From Gracilimonas sp. (lineage in GTDB: Bacteria; Bacteroidota; Rhodothermia; Balneolales; Balneolaceae), in assembly GCF_014762685.1 (NCBI RefSeq), contig NZ_JABURM010000008.1, forward strand, positions 62,001 through 126,000: a DNA stretch of 64,000 nucleotides, given 5' to 3'. Position 1 is the stretch's first letter, and every line of letters begins with the position of its first letter. The notes under the pieces were generated by a model. That model saw only the letters and a program-made list of their open reading frames with translations, did not search any database and was not told where the DNA came from. Below, in pieces: positions 25,395 through 34,678 of the stretch. The position numbers and the translations under genes are program-made.

Positions 25395-28300
25395 ATGATC
25401 AACAAAATTATTGCCTTTTCGATTAAGAACAAGTTTATCATCGGCTTGTTTATCCTGTCTCTAATAGGAGTAGGATTATATTCTATGATGACCATTAATC
25501 TAGGTTCGGTTCCTGATATTACAAATAATCAGGTACAGGTGATTACGGTATCGGAAAATCTATCTACCGAAGACATTGAACAATTTGTAACGTATCCCGT
25601 GGAGCTTGCCATGGGTAACCTGCCAGGAGTAACTGAAATCCGTTCGGTATCCCGATTCGGGTTATCCGTGGTTACCATCGTTTTCGAAGATGATATGGGT
25701 ACCTATTTACCCCGGCAACTGGTACAGGAAAAACTCAGTGAACTGGGCGAAACGATCCCCGAGAATTTTGGAAGTCCATCCATGGGGCCCATTTCAAGTG
25801 GATTAGGCCAAATTTACGAGTACTCCATTCAGGTGGACCCTGCATATGAAGATCAATATACGCCTGATGAATTGCGCACAATACAAGATTGGATTATTAA
25901 GCGCCAAATGGTGCTCCTGGAGGGGGTTATAGAGGTCAACTCCTTCGGTGGAGGTATCAAACAATATGAAGTAGCCATAAGTCCTGATAAACTAAATGCA
26001 ATGGGAGTTAGTATTTCAGAAGTATATGAGGCAATGTCCCGGAATAATGTAAATACCGGCGGGGCCTATATCGAGAAAAACAAGATGGCTAATTTTATTC
26101 GTGGCGAAGGATTGATACGCAGCCTTGAAGATATAGAAAACATTGTAGTCAAGAACGAAAACGGACTACCCATCCTAATCAGAGATGTAGCAGAAGAGGT
26201 TACCTTTGGAACTCAAATTCGTTATGGAGCTTTTACTCAGGATGGTGAGGAAGCAGTAGGTGGCATTATTATGATGCTGAAAGGCTCAAACCCGAATGCA
26301 ACCATTCAAAACGTTCAGGATAGAATTGCTGAAATTCAAAAGTCACTGCCTGAAGGTTTAAAGATTGAGCCTTTCCTTGATCGAAGTGCTCTTATTGAAC
26401 GAACCACCAGTACAGTTACCACAAACCTGGTGGAAGGTGCATTGATTGTAGTTTTCGTTTTGGTAATACTCTTAGGAAGTTTACGCGGAGGGTTAATAAC
26501 CGCCTCACTTATTCCGCTTTCCCTGCTTTTTGCTTTTATAATGATGAAGGCCACCGGGGTGTGGGCCAATCTAATGAGTCTTGGAGCCATCGACTTCGGT
26601 ATTATTGTTGATGGAGCCGTAATTATAGTGGAAGGCACGGTTCATGAAATTGAAAAAAGGGTGAAATCCGGAAAACGTGCTTTTAGTAAAACACAGATGA
26701 ATGAAATTGCCTACAAGGCAAGCAGCACCATGATGAATGCTGCCTTCTTTGGACAGTTGATCATCCTTATTGTATTTGCCCCTATCCTGTTTCTGGAAGG
26801 AGTAGAAGGTAAGATGTTCCGTCCTATGGCATTCACCTTTGGGTTTGCTGTATTAGGTGCTATTATTTTATGTCTTACCTATGTACCAATGGTCTCGGCA
26901 CTGTTTATGAAACCCTCACAAAATAGAAAGGGATGGTTTGCCCGGTTCGAGCGAGGCCTCGATCGGGTCAGCAACAAACTTATATCCTTTATTCAGAAGG
27001 GCTACGATCCGGTTATCCAATGGTCGTTAAAGCGAAAACCTGTTGTGATTGTAGCTGCCATACTGCTTTTTGGCGGTGCGATGTTCACCTTTTCGAGAAT
27101 GGGAGGTGAATTTATTCCACAACTGGATGAGGGAGATGTTGCCATGCAAGCCCTATTCCGTCCGGGCAGTGGATTATCAGAGGCGATCGATCAATCCAAG
27201 AAAATTGAGACGACACTGCTGGAAGAATTTCCAGAGATAGAAACAGTAACAGCTCGAATTGGGGTAGCTGATATTCCCACTGATCCTATGCCCATGGACA
27301 TTGCCGACATGTACATCATTCTGGACAAGAATAAAGAAAACTGGATCTCTGCCGAATCTAAAGAGGAGCTGATAGAAAAAATAAAGAGTAAACTCGATCA
27401 GACCATGATAGGTGTGAATTTCGTTTTTACCCAGCCGGTAGAGCTTAGGTTTAACGAACTTTTGGAAGGTGTACGAGAAGATATCGCCGTAAAGCTATAC
27501 GGAGACGACATAGATGTATTGGCGGAGAAAGTTCAGGAAATGGCTCAAATTATTCAAACTATTCCAGGGGTGGGTGATGTGAGTCCCGAACGTACGGCTG
27601 GACTACCTCAAATGACCGTTAGGTATGACCGGCAAAAAGTGGCTCAATATGGACTGGATATCACGAAGCTCAATCAGTACGTAAGTTCAGCTTTTGCCGG
27701 AGGTGTTGCTGGAGTTGTATTCGAAGGCGAAAGACGATTTGATCTTGTGATCCGCTTTGATGAAGCTCATCGTACTGGCATTGAGGATATTCGCAATCTG
27801 TATGTAGATCTGGAAAACGGTGCACAGGTGCCGGTTAAAGAAGTGGCGGATATCAGTTATCAGCCGGGGCCTATGCAGATCTCGCGAGATAACACCTTTC
27901 GCAGGAGCTATGTTGGTGTGAATACACGCGGGCGGGATGTGGAATCGGTGGTTTTGGATATTCAAGAAAAACTGGAGGCCGAATTGAATCTGCCGCCGGG
28001 TTATTACATTACTTATGGGGGTGAATTTGAGAATCTGCAACGGGCCAAGAACCGATTGGCTATTGTAGTGCCTATAGCCCTGTTTCTTATCTTTGTGCTG
28101 CTGTACTTCGCACTAAAATCGTTCTCACAGTCGGTAATGATCTATCTGGCTATTCCCCTGGCTTCTATTGGAGGTGTCTTCTTCCTGGCTTTACGTGGAA
28201 TGGACTTCAGTATTTCTGCCGGAGTTGGTTTCATTGTATTGTTCGGAGTGGCTGTGCTAAACGGCCTTGTGCTCGTCAGCCGGTTTAATTCATTAAAAAT

Positions 28301-29795
28301 CGAAGGTGTTATGGATTTACAAGAACGAATTTTGACAGGTACCAAAGAGCGACTTCGCCCTATTTTATTGACCGCTACGGCAGCTATTATGGGTTTTCTT
28401 CCGATGGCGTTTTCAACAACAGCAGGTGCTGAAGTACAGCGGCCGCTGGCCACTGTTGTAATCGGCGGGTTGATTAGCGCCACGCTGCTTACGTTGGTCG
28501 TGCTGCCCATCCTTTATGCGTACATAGAAAAGCGTAAAATGAGAAAACACAAGCCGGGTAGTACTTCTATGGCCTCCGTTGTGTTGCTGATTATTGGTGG
28601 AAGCCTGCTGCTTTCTCCCGATTCTGTACAGGCTCAGGAACAGGTGCTGAATGATACCCTCCCGCAAATTGCGCTGGATCAGGCCGTTCAAAAAGCGATA
28701 GCAAATTATCCTTCTCTTGAGGCAGCCAGGCTTGGAATTGACAACAGGAAGGCTCTTCGAAAAACAGCCTGGGACTTTGGCGATACGAACCTCTTTACCG
28801 GAGGTGAAGAGTTCGGCAACGGTTCGGACGGTGTTACTACAAAATTTGGCATTCAGCAGCAGTTTGATCTGTTCGGTGTTTTACCAAGGCTAAATCATCG
28901 GAATGAACAAACAGAACTTGCCAGGCTGAACTATGAATTGTCTGAGTTAGAGCTCAGGCTCCGGGTGAAGCAGGACTGGTCAACGGTTTTCATCGCTAAA
29001 CAACAATATGAGATCTATAATCGCTTGAACCAGCAATTCAGGGATATTGCTAGGGCTGCGGAAATAAAATTTGAAACGGAGGAAATTTCCAGGCTGGGAT
29101 ATCTTAATATCATGAATCAGGCCAACCAAATTACCATACAAACAGAACAAGCCTTCCGCGATTATGGGGCTGCTGTTCGAGCTTTTAACAAATGGTTTGA
29201 GGGGGACTCGTTATACACGGTTCAAAGTGTTTCAGCCGAACAGCTTGTTCAACCTTTACAGGTAGATTCTACATTCGACCATCCGCTGATTGCTTTATAT
29301 CAACAAAAAATTGATGTGGCGGAAGCATCGATTAAAGAACAAAGAAGTCAGTTTTTACCAAGTTTTCAAGCCAGTTATGGCTGGCAGGAAATAGCTGGGC
29401 AAGGTGGCTTTAATTCCTATGAGATCGGGATCAGACTTCCGGTATTCTTCTGGTCTAAGGCCGGGAAAACTCAATCCGCCCGGATTGAACGAAATATTGC
29501 CCGTCAAAACCTAGACCAGGCTCAGAGAGAATTCAACAGTACCTATAACAGTATCCGGGAAAATTATCAGAAATGGTTGCGCTCGTGGGAATATTATCGA
29601 CAGGAAGCACTCCCTCTTGCCAAAGAACAACAGCAAGGTGCCATCACCTCTTATGAAGAAGGAGCCATAGACTATGTGGCTTTCTTTCAAAGCATCAGAG
29701 ATGCCATTCGCATTGAAATCGACTCATGGAATGCATTTGGCAATTATCTGAATAGCCATTTCCAATTAGAATACTACCTCAACAAAACTCAATAA
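25395..29795 (+). CDS. CzcA-type RND pump fused to a CzcC-like outer-membrane channel
   Basis: A 1466-residue fusion from the ATG at 25395 (an upstream GTG at 25326 would add an uncharged-membrane-unlike leader). Residues 1-1045 are a full RND pump with the CzcA relay motif DFGIIVDGAVIIVE (D400, D406, E413, equivalent to CzcA D402, D408, E415). At about residue 1058 begins what looks like a complete signal peptide (MASVVLLIIGGSLLLS ending near VQAQ), then a TolC-type channel with two coiled-coil repeats to the C-terminus. CzcA-CzcC fusions are known in Bacteroidota; cleavage at the internal signal could release the channel. The frame is continuous across the junction. Confidence 0.9.
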   Translation: MINKIIAFSIKNKFIIGLFILSLIGVGLYSMMTINLGSVPDITNNQVQVITVSENLSTEDIEQFVTYPVELAMGNLPGVTEIRSVSRFGLSVVTIVFEDDMGTYLPRQLVQEKLSELGETIPENFGSPSMGPISSGLGQIYEYSIQVDPAYEDQYTPDELRTIQDWIIKRQMVLLEGVIEVNSFGGGIKQYEVAISPDKLNAMGVSISEVYEAMSRNNVNTGGAYIEKNKMANFIRGEGLIRSLEDIENIVVKNENGLPILIRDVAEEVTFGTQIRYGAFTQDGEEAVGGIIMMLKGSNPNATIQNVQDRIAEIQKSLPEGLKIEPFLDRSALIERTTSTVTTNLVEGALIVVFVLVILLGSLRGGLITASLIPLSLLFAFIMMKATGVWANLMSLGAIDFGIIVDGAVIIVEGTVHEIEKRVKSGKRAFSKTQMNEIAYKASSTMMNAAFFGQLIILIVFAPILFLEGVEGKMFRPMAFTFGFAVLGAIILCLTYVPMVSALFMKPSQNRKGWFARFERGLDRVSNKLISFIQKGYDPVIQWSLKRKPVVIVAAILLFGGAMFTFSRMGGEFIPQLDEGDVAMQALFRPGSGLSEAIDQSKKIETTLLEEFPEIETVTARIGVADIPTDPMPMDIADMYIILDKNKENWISAESKEELIEKIKSKLDQTMIGVNFVFTQPVELRFNELLEGVREDIAVKLYGDDIDVLAEKVQEMAQIIQTIPGVGDVSPERTAGLPQMTVRYDRQKVAQYGLDITKLNQYVSSAFAGGVAGVVFEGERRFDLVIRFDEAHRTGIEDIRNLYVDLENGAQVPVKEVADISYQPGPMQISRDNTFRRSYVGVNTRGRDVESVVLDIQEKLEAELNLPPGYYITYGGEFENLQRAKNRLAIVVPIALFLIFVLLYFALKSFSQSVMIYLAIPLASIGGVFFLALRGMDFSISAGVGFIVLFGVAVLNGLVLVSRFNSLKIEGVMDLQERILTGTKERLRPILLTATAAIMGFLPMAFSTTAGAEVQRPLATVVIGGLISATLLTLVVLPILYAYIEKRKMRKHKPGSTSMASVVLLIIGGSLLLSPDSVQAQEQVLNDTLPQIALDQAVQKAIANYPSLEAARLGIDNRKALRKTAWDFGDTNLFTGGEEFGNGSDGVTTKFGIQQQFDLFGVLPRLNHRNEQTELARLNYELSELELRLRVKQDWSTVFIAKQQYEIYNRLNQQFRDIARAAEIKFETEEISRLGYLNIMNQANQITIQTEQAFRDYGAAVRAFNKWFEGDSLYTVQSVSAEQLVQPLQVDSTFDHPLIALYQQKIDVAEASIKEQRSQFLPSFQASYGWQEIAGQGGFNSYEIGIRLPVFFWSKAGKTQSARIERNIARQNLDQAQREFNSTYNSIRENYQKWLRSWEYYRQEALPLAKEQQQGAITSYEEGAIDYVAFFQSIRDAIRIEIDSWNAFGNYLNSHFQLEYYLNKTQ

Positions 29796-29817
29796 CAGAT
29801 TTTAAATCAACAAAAAA

Positions 29818-31017
29818 ATGAATAAATCTAATTTATATATAATTTTATTGGCTGTCCTTGCATCTGTTTTTACAGCCTGCGGCGAGATCAATACCGATGA
29901 AAAAGAACAAGAAGCAACAGAACTTGCCGGTGTGGCTGAGGCAAAAGAAAACATGGTTCATCTGTCGGAACTGAAGTTCAACAGCCTTGGAATGAAACTG
30001 GATACTTTGTCCCTGCGCTTTCTCTCAGAGAGCGTAGAAGCAAATGGTCAGCTGGAAGTTCCCCCGCAGCATGAGGCAAGCGTAACTGCGGTTTTGGGAG
30101 GTAATATTGGTTCCATAGAAGTTATTGAGGGAGATCAGGTGTCAAAAAATCAGACTATTGCCTTCCTTTCCCATCCTAATTTAACCAAAGTCCAAACTGA
30201 ATACGTACGGTTGTACCAGCGCATGTTGTATTTAGATCATGAATTTAAGCGACAAGCAAGGTTATATGATGAAGAGGTAGGCTCCGGCCAAACTTACCAA
30301 CAAACTAAAGCCGAATACGAATCAGTTAAGGCGGAGGTCAAAGGTTATGAGGCTCAGCTGAATCAGCTTAACCTGGACGTTGAACAAATACAAGACGGCG
30401 ATATTTATTCGTCGGTGCCGGTAGTAAGCCCTATTGATGGGTACATCGAAAAGGTTCAGATTCAAATCGGTCAGTACGTTGATCCCCAAACAATCATGTT
30501 TGAAATTGTGGATAACGAACATGTTCATGCCGATTTGATGGTCTTTGAAAAAGATGTGCACAAAGTTAAAAGGGGCCAATCCATCTCTTTTACTGTACAG
30601 TCAGTACCGGATCAAATACTTACAGCTACCATTTACTCTGTAGGCAAACAATTCGAACAAAATCCTAGGGCAGTGCATGTGCACGGCGAAATTGATCAGA
30701 AAGAAAACTTCCTGATTCCCGGGATGTATATCAACGGCACGATTCACACTTCCAAAGATAAAGTCTATGCTTTACCCGAGAATGCCATTGTTGAGGACGA
30801 AGGCAAAACTTATATGTTCACCGCAGAGCAACAAGAGGAAAACGGAGATATTGAATGGTCTTTTACTCCGGTAGAAATTATGACCGGCATTGAGGAAGAC
30901 GGCTGGGTTGAAGTGAAACTGTTAGAACCATTGGCGGATGGAGCACGAGTAGCTTGGAACAATGCCTACTACCTGATTTCTGAAATGAAGAAAAGCCAGA
31001 CTTCCGACGATGATTAA
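29818..31017 (+). CDS. RND efflux periplasmic adaptor lipoprotein (CzcB-like)
   Basis: A 399-residue membrane-fusion protein with a lipoprotein signal (lipobox FTAC). The barrel-sandwich half-motifs are EASVTAVLGGNIGSIEVIEG and SPIDGYIEKVQIQIGQYV, separated by an alpha-hairpin (RMLYLDHEFKRQARLY to AQLNQLNLDVEQI). The C-terminal beta domains end with ELLEPLADGARVAWNNAYYL. It starts 22 bp after the pump-channel fusion and would link the two halves across the periplasm. A short His region (VHVHGEI) may bind metal. Confidence 0.9.
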   Translation: MNKSNLYIILLAVLASVFTACGEINTDEKEQEATELAGVAEAKENMVHLSELKFNSLGMKLDTLSLRFLSESVEANGQLEVPPQHEASVTAVLGGNIGSIEVIEGDQVSKNQTIAFLSHPNLTKVQTEYVRLYQRMLYLDHEFKRQARLYDEEVGSGQTYQQTKAEYESVKAEVKGYEAQLNQLNLDVEQIQDGDIYSSVPVVSPIDGYIEKVQIQIGQYVDPQTIMFEIVDNEHVHADLMVFEKDVHKVKRGQSISFTVQSVPDQILTATIYSVGKQFEQNPRAVHVHGEIDQKENFLIPGMYINGTIHTSKDKVYALPENAIVEDEGKTYMFTAEQQEENGDIEWSFTPVEIMTGIEEDGWVEVKLLEPLADGARVAWNNAYYLISEMKKSQTSDDD

Positions 31018-31027
31018 CAAAAACTTT

Positions 31028-31065
31028 CCGGCAAAGCCATATTCATGTTTTTATGGCTTTGCCGG
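31028..31065 (+). terminator. Strong hairpin between CzcB-like and PII-like genes
   Basis: A perfect 14-bp inverted repeat (CCGGCAAAGCCATA / TATGGCTTTGCCGG) with a 10-nt loop, 10 bp after the adaptor stop and 24 bp before the PII-like start. It parallels the hairpin at 14598 in the other RND-PII unit. No clear T-run follows on the plus strand. Confidence 0.65.
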
Positions 31066-31089
31066 GGTTAATGCATAACACAAAATATT

Positions 31090-31419
31090 ATGAAAGAAAT
31101 AAAAGCCTTTATAAAACCAAACAGAGTAGAAAATGTAGTTGCAGCACTCCAAGAAGCAGGACATGAAAGTGTTACGCTTTCCAAAGGAGAAGGTACCGGA
31201 GCATACAAACAGAAAGATGCGTCCCCATCGCTGGATTTTCACTTTACGGACAGTCCGGTGGTAAAATTGGAGCTGGTATGTCAGTGCAAAGAATCCGATA
31301 ACGTTGTTCAACTTATCTGCGCCAATGCCAAAACACCGGAACGCGGTGACGGCATCATTTACGTTACAGATATTCAAAAAGCGTTTAGGATTAAAACCTG
31401 TGAGCCTTTTGAGGGGTAA
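31090..31419 (+). CDS. PII-like signalling protein (third copy)
   Basis: A 109-residue PII-fold protein (KEIKAFIKPNRVENVVAAL at the start; PERGDGIIYV and AFRIKT at the end). The T-loop region is SKGEGTGAYKQKDASPS, close in pattern to that of the copy at 839 (GEGAGQY). Two Cys lie in LVCQCKESD and one near the C-terminus (KTCEPF), absent in the other copies, which could be metal ligands. It follows the CzcA/CzcB genes across a hairpin and precedes an HMA-CDF transporter. Confidence 0.88.
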   Translation: MKEIKAFIKPNRVENVVAALQEAGHESVTLSKGEGTGAYKQKDASPSLDFHFTDSPVVKLELVCQCKESDNVVQLICANAKTPERGDGIIYVTDIQKAFRIKTCEPFEG

Positions 31420-31480
31420 GGAACAGGTGATTCTTTGTCACAGTTAAGTTGAAGATGAAAATAATCCCATACATTCAACC

Positions 31481-32275
31481 ATGAAAAAATCTACATTTAA
31501 CATTCCACAAATGGACTGCTCAGCCGAAGAGCAAATGATTCGAATGAGGTTGGAAGAGTTTGAAGATGTTAAATCTCTAAACTTTGATATCCCGAATCGT
31601 ACATTAGAAGTGTATCACGAAAATAGGCTTAATGAGATTGAGAAAGCCCTTGACTCCCTGAGTTTGGGCTCTAAATTGGATTCAACAAATGAGGCTCAAA
31701 TGTCGCCGTTCGCTTCTGATGAACAGCAACAAAAGAACATTCTATGGTGGGTTTTAGGGATCAACTTTCTCTTCTTTATCATTGAAATGACAGCCGGATG
31801 GATTATCAATTCTATGGGGCTGATTGCAGACTCACTGGATATGCTGGCAGATTCATCCGTATATGCGCTCAGCCTTTTTGCGGTTGGAGCAGCGGTAGCA
31901 AGAAAAAAGAAAGTAGCAAAAATTAGCGGATATCTTCAGATGGGTCTGGCATCACTGGGATTTCTTGAAGTACTGCGGAGGTTTCTTGGAGTGGGTGAAA
32001 TGCCCGACTTTCAGTGGATGATCATTATTGCTTCAACGGCTCTTGTTGCAAATGTTTTTACCTTATGGCTTATCAATAAAGCGAAAAGCAAAGAAGCACA
32101 CATGCAGGCAAGCACAATTTTTACCTCCAATGATATTATTGTAAATGGTGGTGTAATTTTGGCCGGAATTCTTGTTTATGCACTGGATAGCAGGTGGCCG
32201 GATTTACTCATTGGAGCTGTTGTATTCAGCTTCGTGATGCGAGGTGCAATAAGAATTTTGAAATTATCAAAATAG
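31481..32275 (+). CDS. Cation transporter: HMA-like domain fused to a CDF-type membrane domain
   Basis: A 264-residue protein. Residues 1-70 resemble an HMA fold with one Cys in place of CxxC (IPQMDCSAEEQMI). Residues about 85-260 are a six-helix CDF membrane domain: TM2 MGLIADSLDMLADSSVYALS keeps the acidic metal site, while TM5 has TSNDIIVNGGVI instead of HxxxD. The C-terminal cytoplasmic CDF domain is missing; the protein ends after TM6. Fusions of this type are known simply as cation transporters. It is probably expressed with the PII-like gene 61 bp upstream. Metal and direction are unknown. Confidence 0.82.
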   Translation: MKKSTFNIPQMDCSAEEQMIRMRLEEFEDVKSLNFDIPNRTLEVYHENRLNEIEKALDSLSLGSKLDSTNEAQMSPFASDEQQQKNILWWVLGINFLFFIIEMTAGWIINSMGLIADSLDMLADSSVYALSLFAVGAAVARKKKVAKISGYLQMGLASLGFLEVLRRFLGVGEMPDFQWMIIIASTALVANVFTLWLINKAKSKEAHMQASTIFTSNDIIVNGGVILAGILVYALDSRWPDLLIGAVVFSFVMRGAIRILKLSK

Positions 32276-32294
32276 CAGGTGTTGTTGCTGTTAT

Positions 32295-32714
32295 TTACTC
32301 CAGGGCATTCGTAATCTTTGTTATGATACCTTGCTTATCATCATCTGTTGTGATTTTATCAAGAACTTTATTGGTGTTGGCATCAAGCAACAGGACAAAT
32401 CCGGTCATGCCTTCATTTTTCTCAAAAATTTCTGAAAGTCCTAACCTGGCTGCCATTAACTTTGATTGATGTGCCGTAAAATCATTGGTCATATCCATTT
32501 TGACGAAAAGCACCGGTTGTCCTTCAAACTCAGGTTTTGCTTCTTCCATTATTGGCTTTATTGCCTGGCAGGCTCCACACCAATCGGCATACATATACAT
32601 AGCTATTACCTGAGGATCTTCATCTGAGTTAACCTGATTTGCGTTGAGAGTAAAAAATGATGTTGCAAATACTACGGCGATTAATAGAACTGGATAAGCG
32701 ATAAATCGTTTCAT
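32295..32714 (-). CDS. Exported thioredoxin-family protein
   Basis: A 139-residue thioredoxin-fold protein with a signal peptide (YPVLLIAVVFATSFFTLNA) and the redox motif WCGAC (about 45-49) in MYADWCGACQAIKPIM. The usual cis-Pro is not obvious; the equivalent segment reads GMTGFVLLLDA. It would act in periplasmic thiol-disulphide exchange, which protects metal-sensitive thiols. It is convergent with the HMA-CDF gene with only 19 bp between stops. Confidence 0.87.
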   Translation of the reverse strand: MKRFIAYPVLLIAVVFATSFFTLNANQVNSDEDPQVIAMYMYADWCGACQAIKPIMEEAKPEFEGQPVLFVKMDMTNDFTAHQSKLMAARLGLSEIFEKNEGMTGFVLLLDANTNKVLDKITTDDDKQGIITKITNALE

Positions 32715-32803
32715 TTTACTTCTGATTGGTTTAGTAAGTTTTTAAGGGATTACAAAAGCTATGCATTATCTTTGACAGATTCTAAAAATGATTAATGATA
32801 ATA

Positions 32804-33133
32804 ATGATCTATCTGAAATCAGTATTCTATTTTATCGTAGCGGGACTTCTGGAAATTGGCGGAGGGTATTTAGTGTGGATATGGCTCCGCGAAAGCAAAA
32901 GCTGGGTATATGGTATCTCTGGGATGATGCTGTTGGCGCTGTATGGATTTCTACCCACACTGCAACCCGCGCACTTTGGCCGAGTATTCGCAGCATATGG
33001 AGGGGTTTTTATTGTTCTATCACTCCTGTGGGGGTGGAAAATAGATGACATTCAGCCCGATAAATTTGATATGATTGGTGCCGGATTTGCCTTAATTGGT
33101 GTAATAATAATGATGTACTGGCCAAGAGGATAA
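32804..33133 (+). CDS. ynfA: YnfA family (UPF0060) small membrane protein
   Basis: A 109-residue four-helix membrane protein of the YnfA/UPF0060 family, recognised by [47 protein letters not shown] and the ending [19 protein letters not shown]. These proteins resemble half-size drug/metabolite transporters and have been linked to cation or small-molecule export. ATG 32804 is used because it gives the normal family N-terminus. It is divergent from the thioredoxin gene with a 89-bp gap that should hold promoters for both. Confidence 0.92.
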   Translation: MIYLKSVFYFIVAGLLEIGGGYLVWIWLRESKSWVYGISGMMLLALYGFLPTLQPAHFGRVFAAYGGVFIVLSLLWGWKIDDIQPDKFDMIGAGFALIGVIIMMYWPRG

Positions 33134-33472
33134 AAAGATCCATGAAATTCTGAAATTCGCACTTATCCAATCGTGATTTCATTTTCAATCGGCTTTATGA
33201 TTCTAAAACAGGGTGGCTTAACACTGTTAGTTGTTTAATGTATAAAAATGCTTGGCAATCATTCCTAAACCATTCCAATAGTTGATGCTTTCACCACTTC
33301 TCAAGGGATCAAACTGTTTATTCATTTCTCTTTTCTTACGGATCTTACTGTTTTATTTATCATAAAAAATTCGCATCAGCTAAGTATGGTAGTATTAATT
33401 GAACATTGTTTTTAATCAAGACAAATTATATTTTTAGTCAAGGCTAATAAATAATTTTGATTATTAAACATC
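33134..33472. other. 339-bp intergenic region without a recognised gene
   Basis: AT-rich spacer between ynfA and the cytochrome gene. I see no convincing ORF, RNA gene or strong inverted repeat. The last 60 bp (ATTATATTTTTAGTC, then AATAATTTTGATTA) contain TTTTG-type sequence that may be the promoter of the cytochrome-Rieske-porin cluster. Confidence 0.5.
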
Positions 33473-34669
33473 ATGAAATATCGTATTTGGATACCAGTAT
33501 TGTACACCTGTTTCCTTCTGCTAATGATCGGCTGTGATACAGTTGTACCAGAAGCCCCGGCTGAGAAAGATTTACTGGATGGCCCCATACCCGGACTGAC
33601 TCACGAAGAACAAGATCAATTTCTTAAAGGGGACATTGCCTTTAATGATGATGTTTTTACACCCCAAACGGGCTTAGGGCCTACTTTTGTGGCCACTTCG
33701 TGTGGGAGTTGCCACCCTGGCGATGGAAAAGGGCATCCATCAACATCACTTATCCGATTTGGACAAACCGAGCCTAATTCACCGATTAATGCGCCTGGTG
33801 CACCACAACTTCAAAACCGGGCTATTCCCGGATATCAGCCGGAAAAATTACCTGAAGGGGTTCCAAGTATGAAAATGACGCCTCCGGCCGTTACCGGGCT
33901 GGGCTTGTTGGCCGCACTGACAGATCAACAAATTCTAGAAAATACCGACCCCAATGATGAAGACGGAGATGGAATTTCAGGTGTTCCCAACTATGTTACT
34001 CCGCCGGATTACTTCATCCCGGAAGATCATCATCAGCCAGAAAATGGCAAGTATATTGGCCGGTTTGGTAAGAAGGCCTCAACTGTTAATTTGCTGCACC
34101 AAACCGCTACAGCTTATAATCAGGATATTGGGGTCACCTCTACCTTCGAACCTCTGGATGTTTACTCCGGTTTGACGACAGATCCGGAAGTATCGGATCA
34201 AGTGGTAAGAGATGTAGTTTTTTACCTGAAGACGTTAAAGGCTCCCATCCAGCGAAAGCCACAAAATCCCCTTGTTTTAAAAGGAAAAGGGATATTCACT
34301 ACTATCCAATGCAGTTCGTGTCATACCCCGCAATGGACCACTCCGGAAACAGACATTGCCGCACTTTCAAACAAAACATTTTATCCATATACCGATCTAT
34401 TGCTACACGATATGGGGCCTGAATTGGATGACGGAGCTACGGAAGGTTCAGCGGAAACATACGAATGGAGGACCCCTCCCTTATGGGGATTGGGGTTGTC
34501 ACCCGATTCACAAGGTGGAAAGTACTTCCTGATGCATGATGGCCGGGCTGAAAGTATCGAAGAGGCAATTTTGATGCATGGCGGGGAGGCTCAAAACAGC
34601 CGTGATCAATTTCAATTGCTCTCCCCTGAAGAAAAAGAAGCACTAATCATGTTTTTGGAATCTCTTTAA
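33473..34669 (+). CDS. Di-haem cytochrome c family lipoprotein (DUF1111/di-haem oxidoreductase)
   Basis: A 398-residue exported lipoprotein (lipobox LMIGC). Two c-type haem sites are visible: CGSCH (about 77-81, in TSCGSCHPGDGKGH) and CSSCH (about 282-286, in IQCSSCHTPQW). The intervening ALTDQQILENTDPNDEDGDGISGVPNYV and C-terminal TPPLWGLG, FLMHDGRAESIEEAIL match the DUF1111 di-haem family, related to bacterial di-haem peroxidases. It leads a cluster with a Rieske protein and a porin. The electron donor or acceptor is unknown. Confidence 0.9.
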   Translation: MKYRIWIPVLYTCFLLLMIGCDTVVPEAPAEKDLLDGPIPGLTHEEQDQFLKGDIAFNDDVFTPQTGLGPTFVATSCGSCHPGDGKGHPSTSLIRFGQTEPNSPINAPGAPQLQNRAIPGYQPEKLPEGVPSMKMTPPAVTGLGLLAALTDQQILENTDPNDEDGDGISGVPNYVTPPDYFIPEDHHQPENGKYIGRFGKKASTVNLLHQTATAYNQDIGVTSTFEPLDVYSGLTTDPEVSDQVVRDVVFYLKTLKAPIQRKPQNPLVLKGKGIFTTIQCSSCHTPQWTTPETDIAALSNKTFYPYTDLLLHDMGPELDDGATEGSAETYEWRTPPLWGLGLSPDSQGGKYFLMHDGRAESIEEAILMHGGEAQNSRDQFQLLSPEEKEALIMFLESL

Positions 34670-34678
34670 CCAAACACT

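Noticed and set aside
25395-29795. Sequencing error joining two separate genes
   Set aside because: The frame is continuous over the junction without a homopolymer slip, and such pump-channel fusions are known in Bacteroidota.
33134-33472. Small gene in the spacer before the cytochrome
   Set aside because: Only short frames without plausible starts or composition; nothing supportable.
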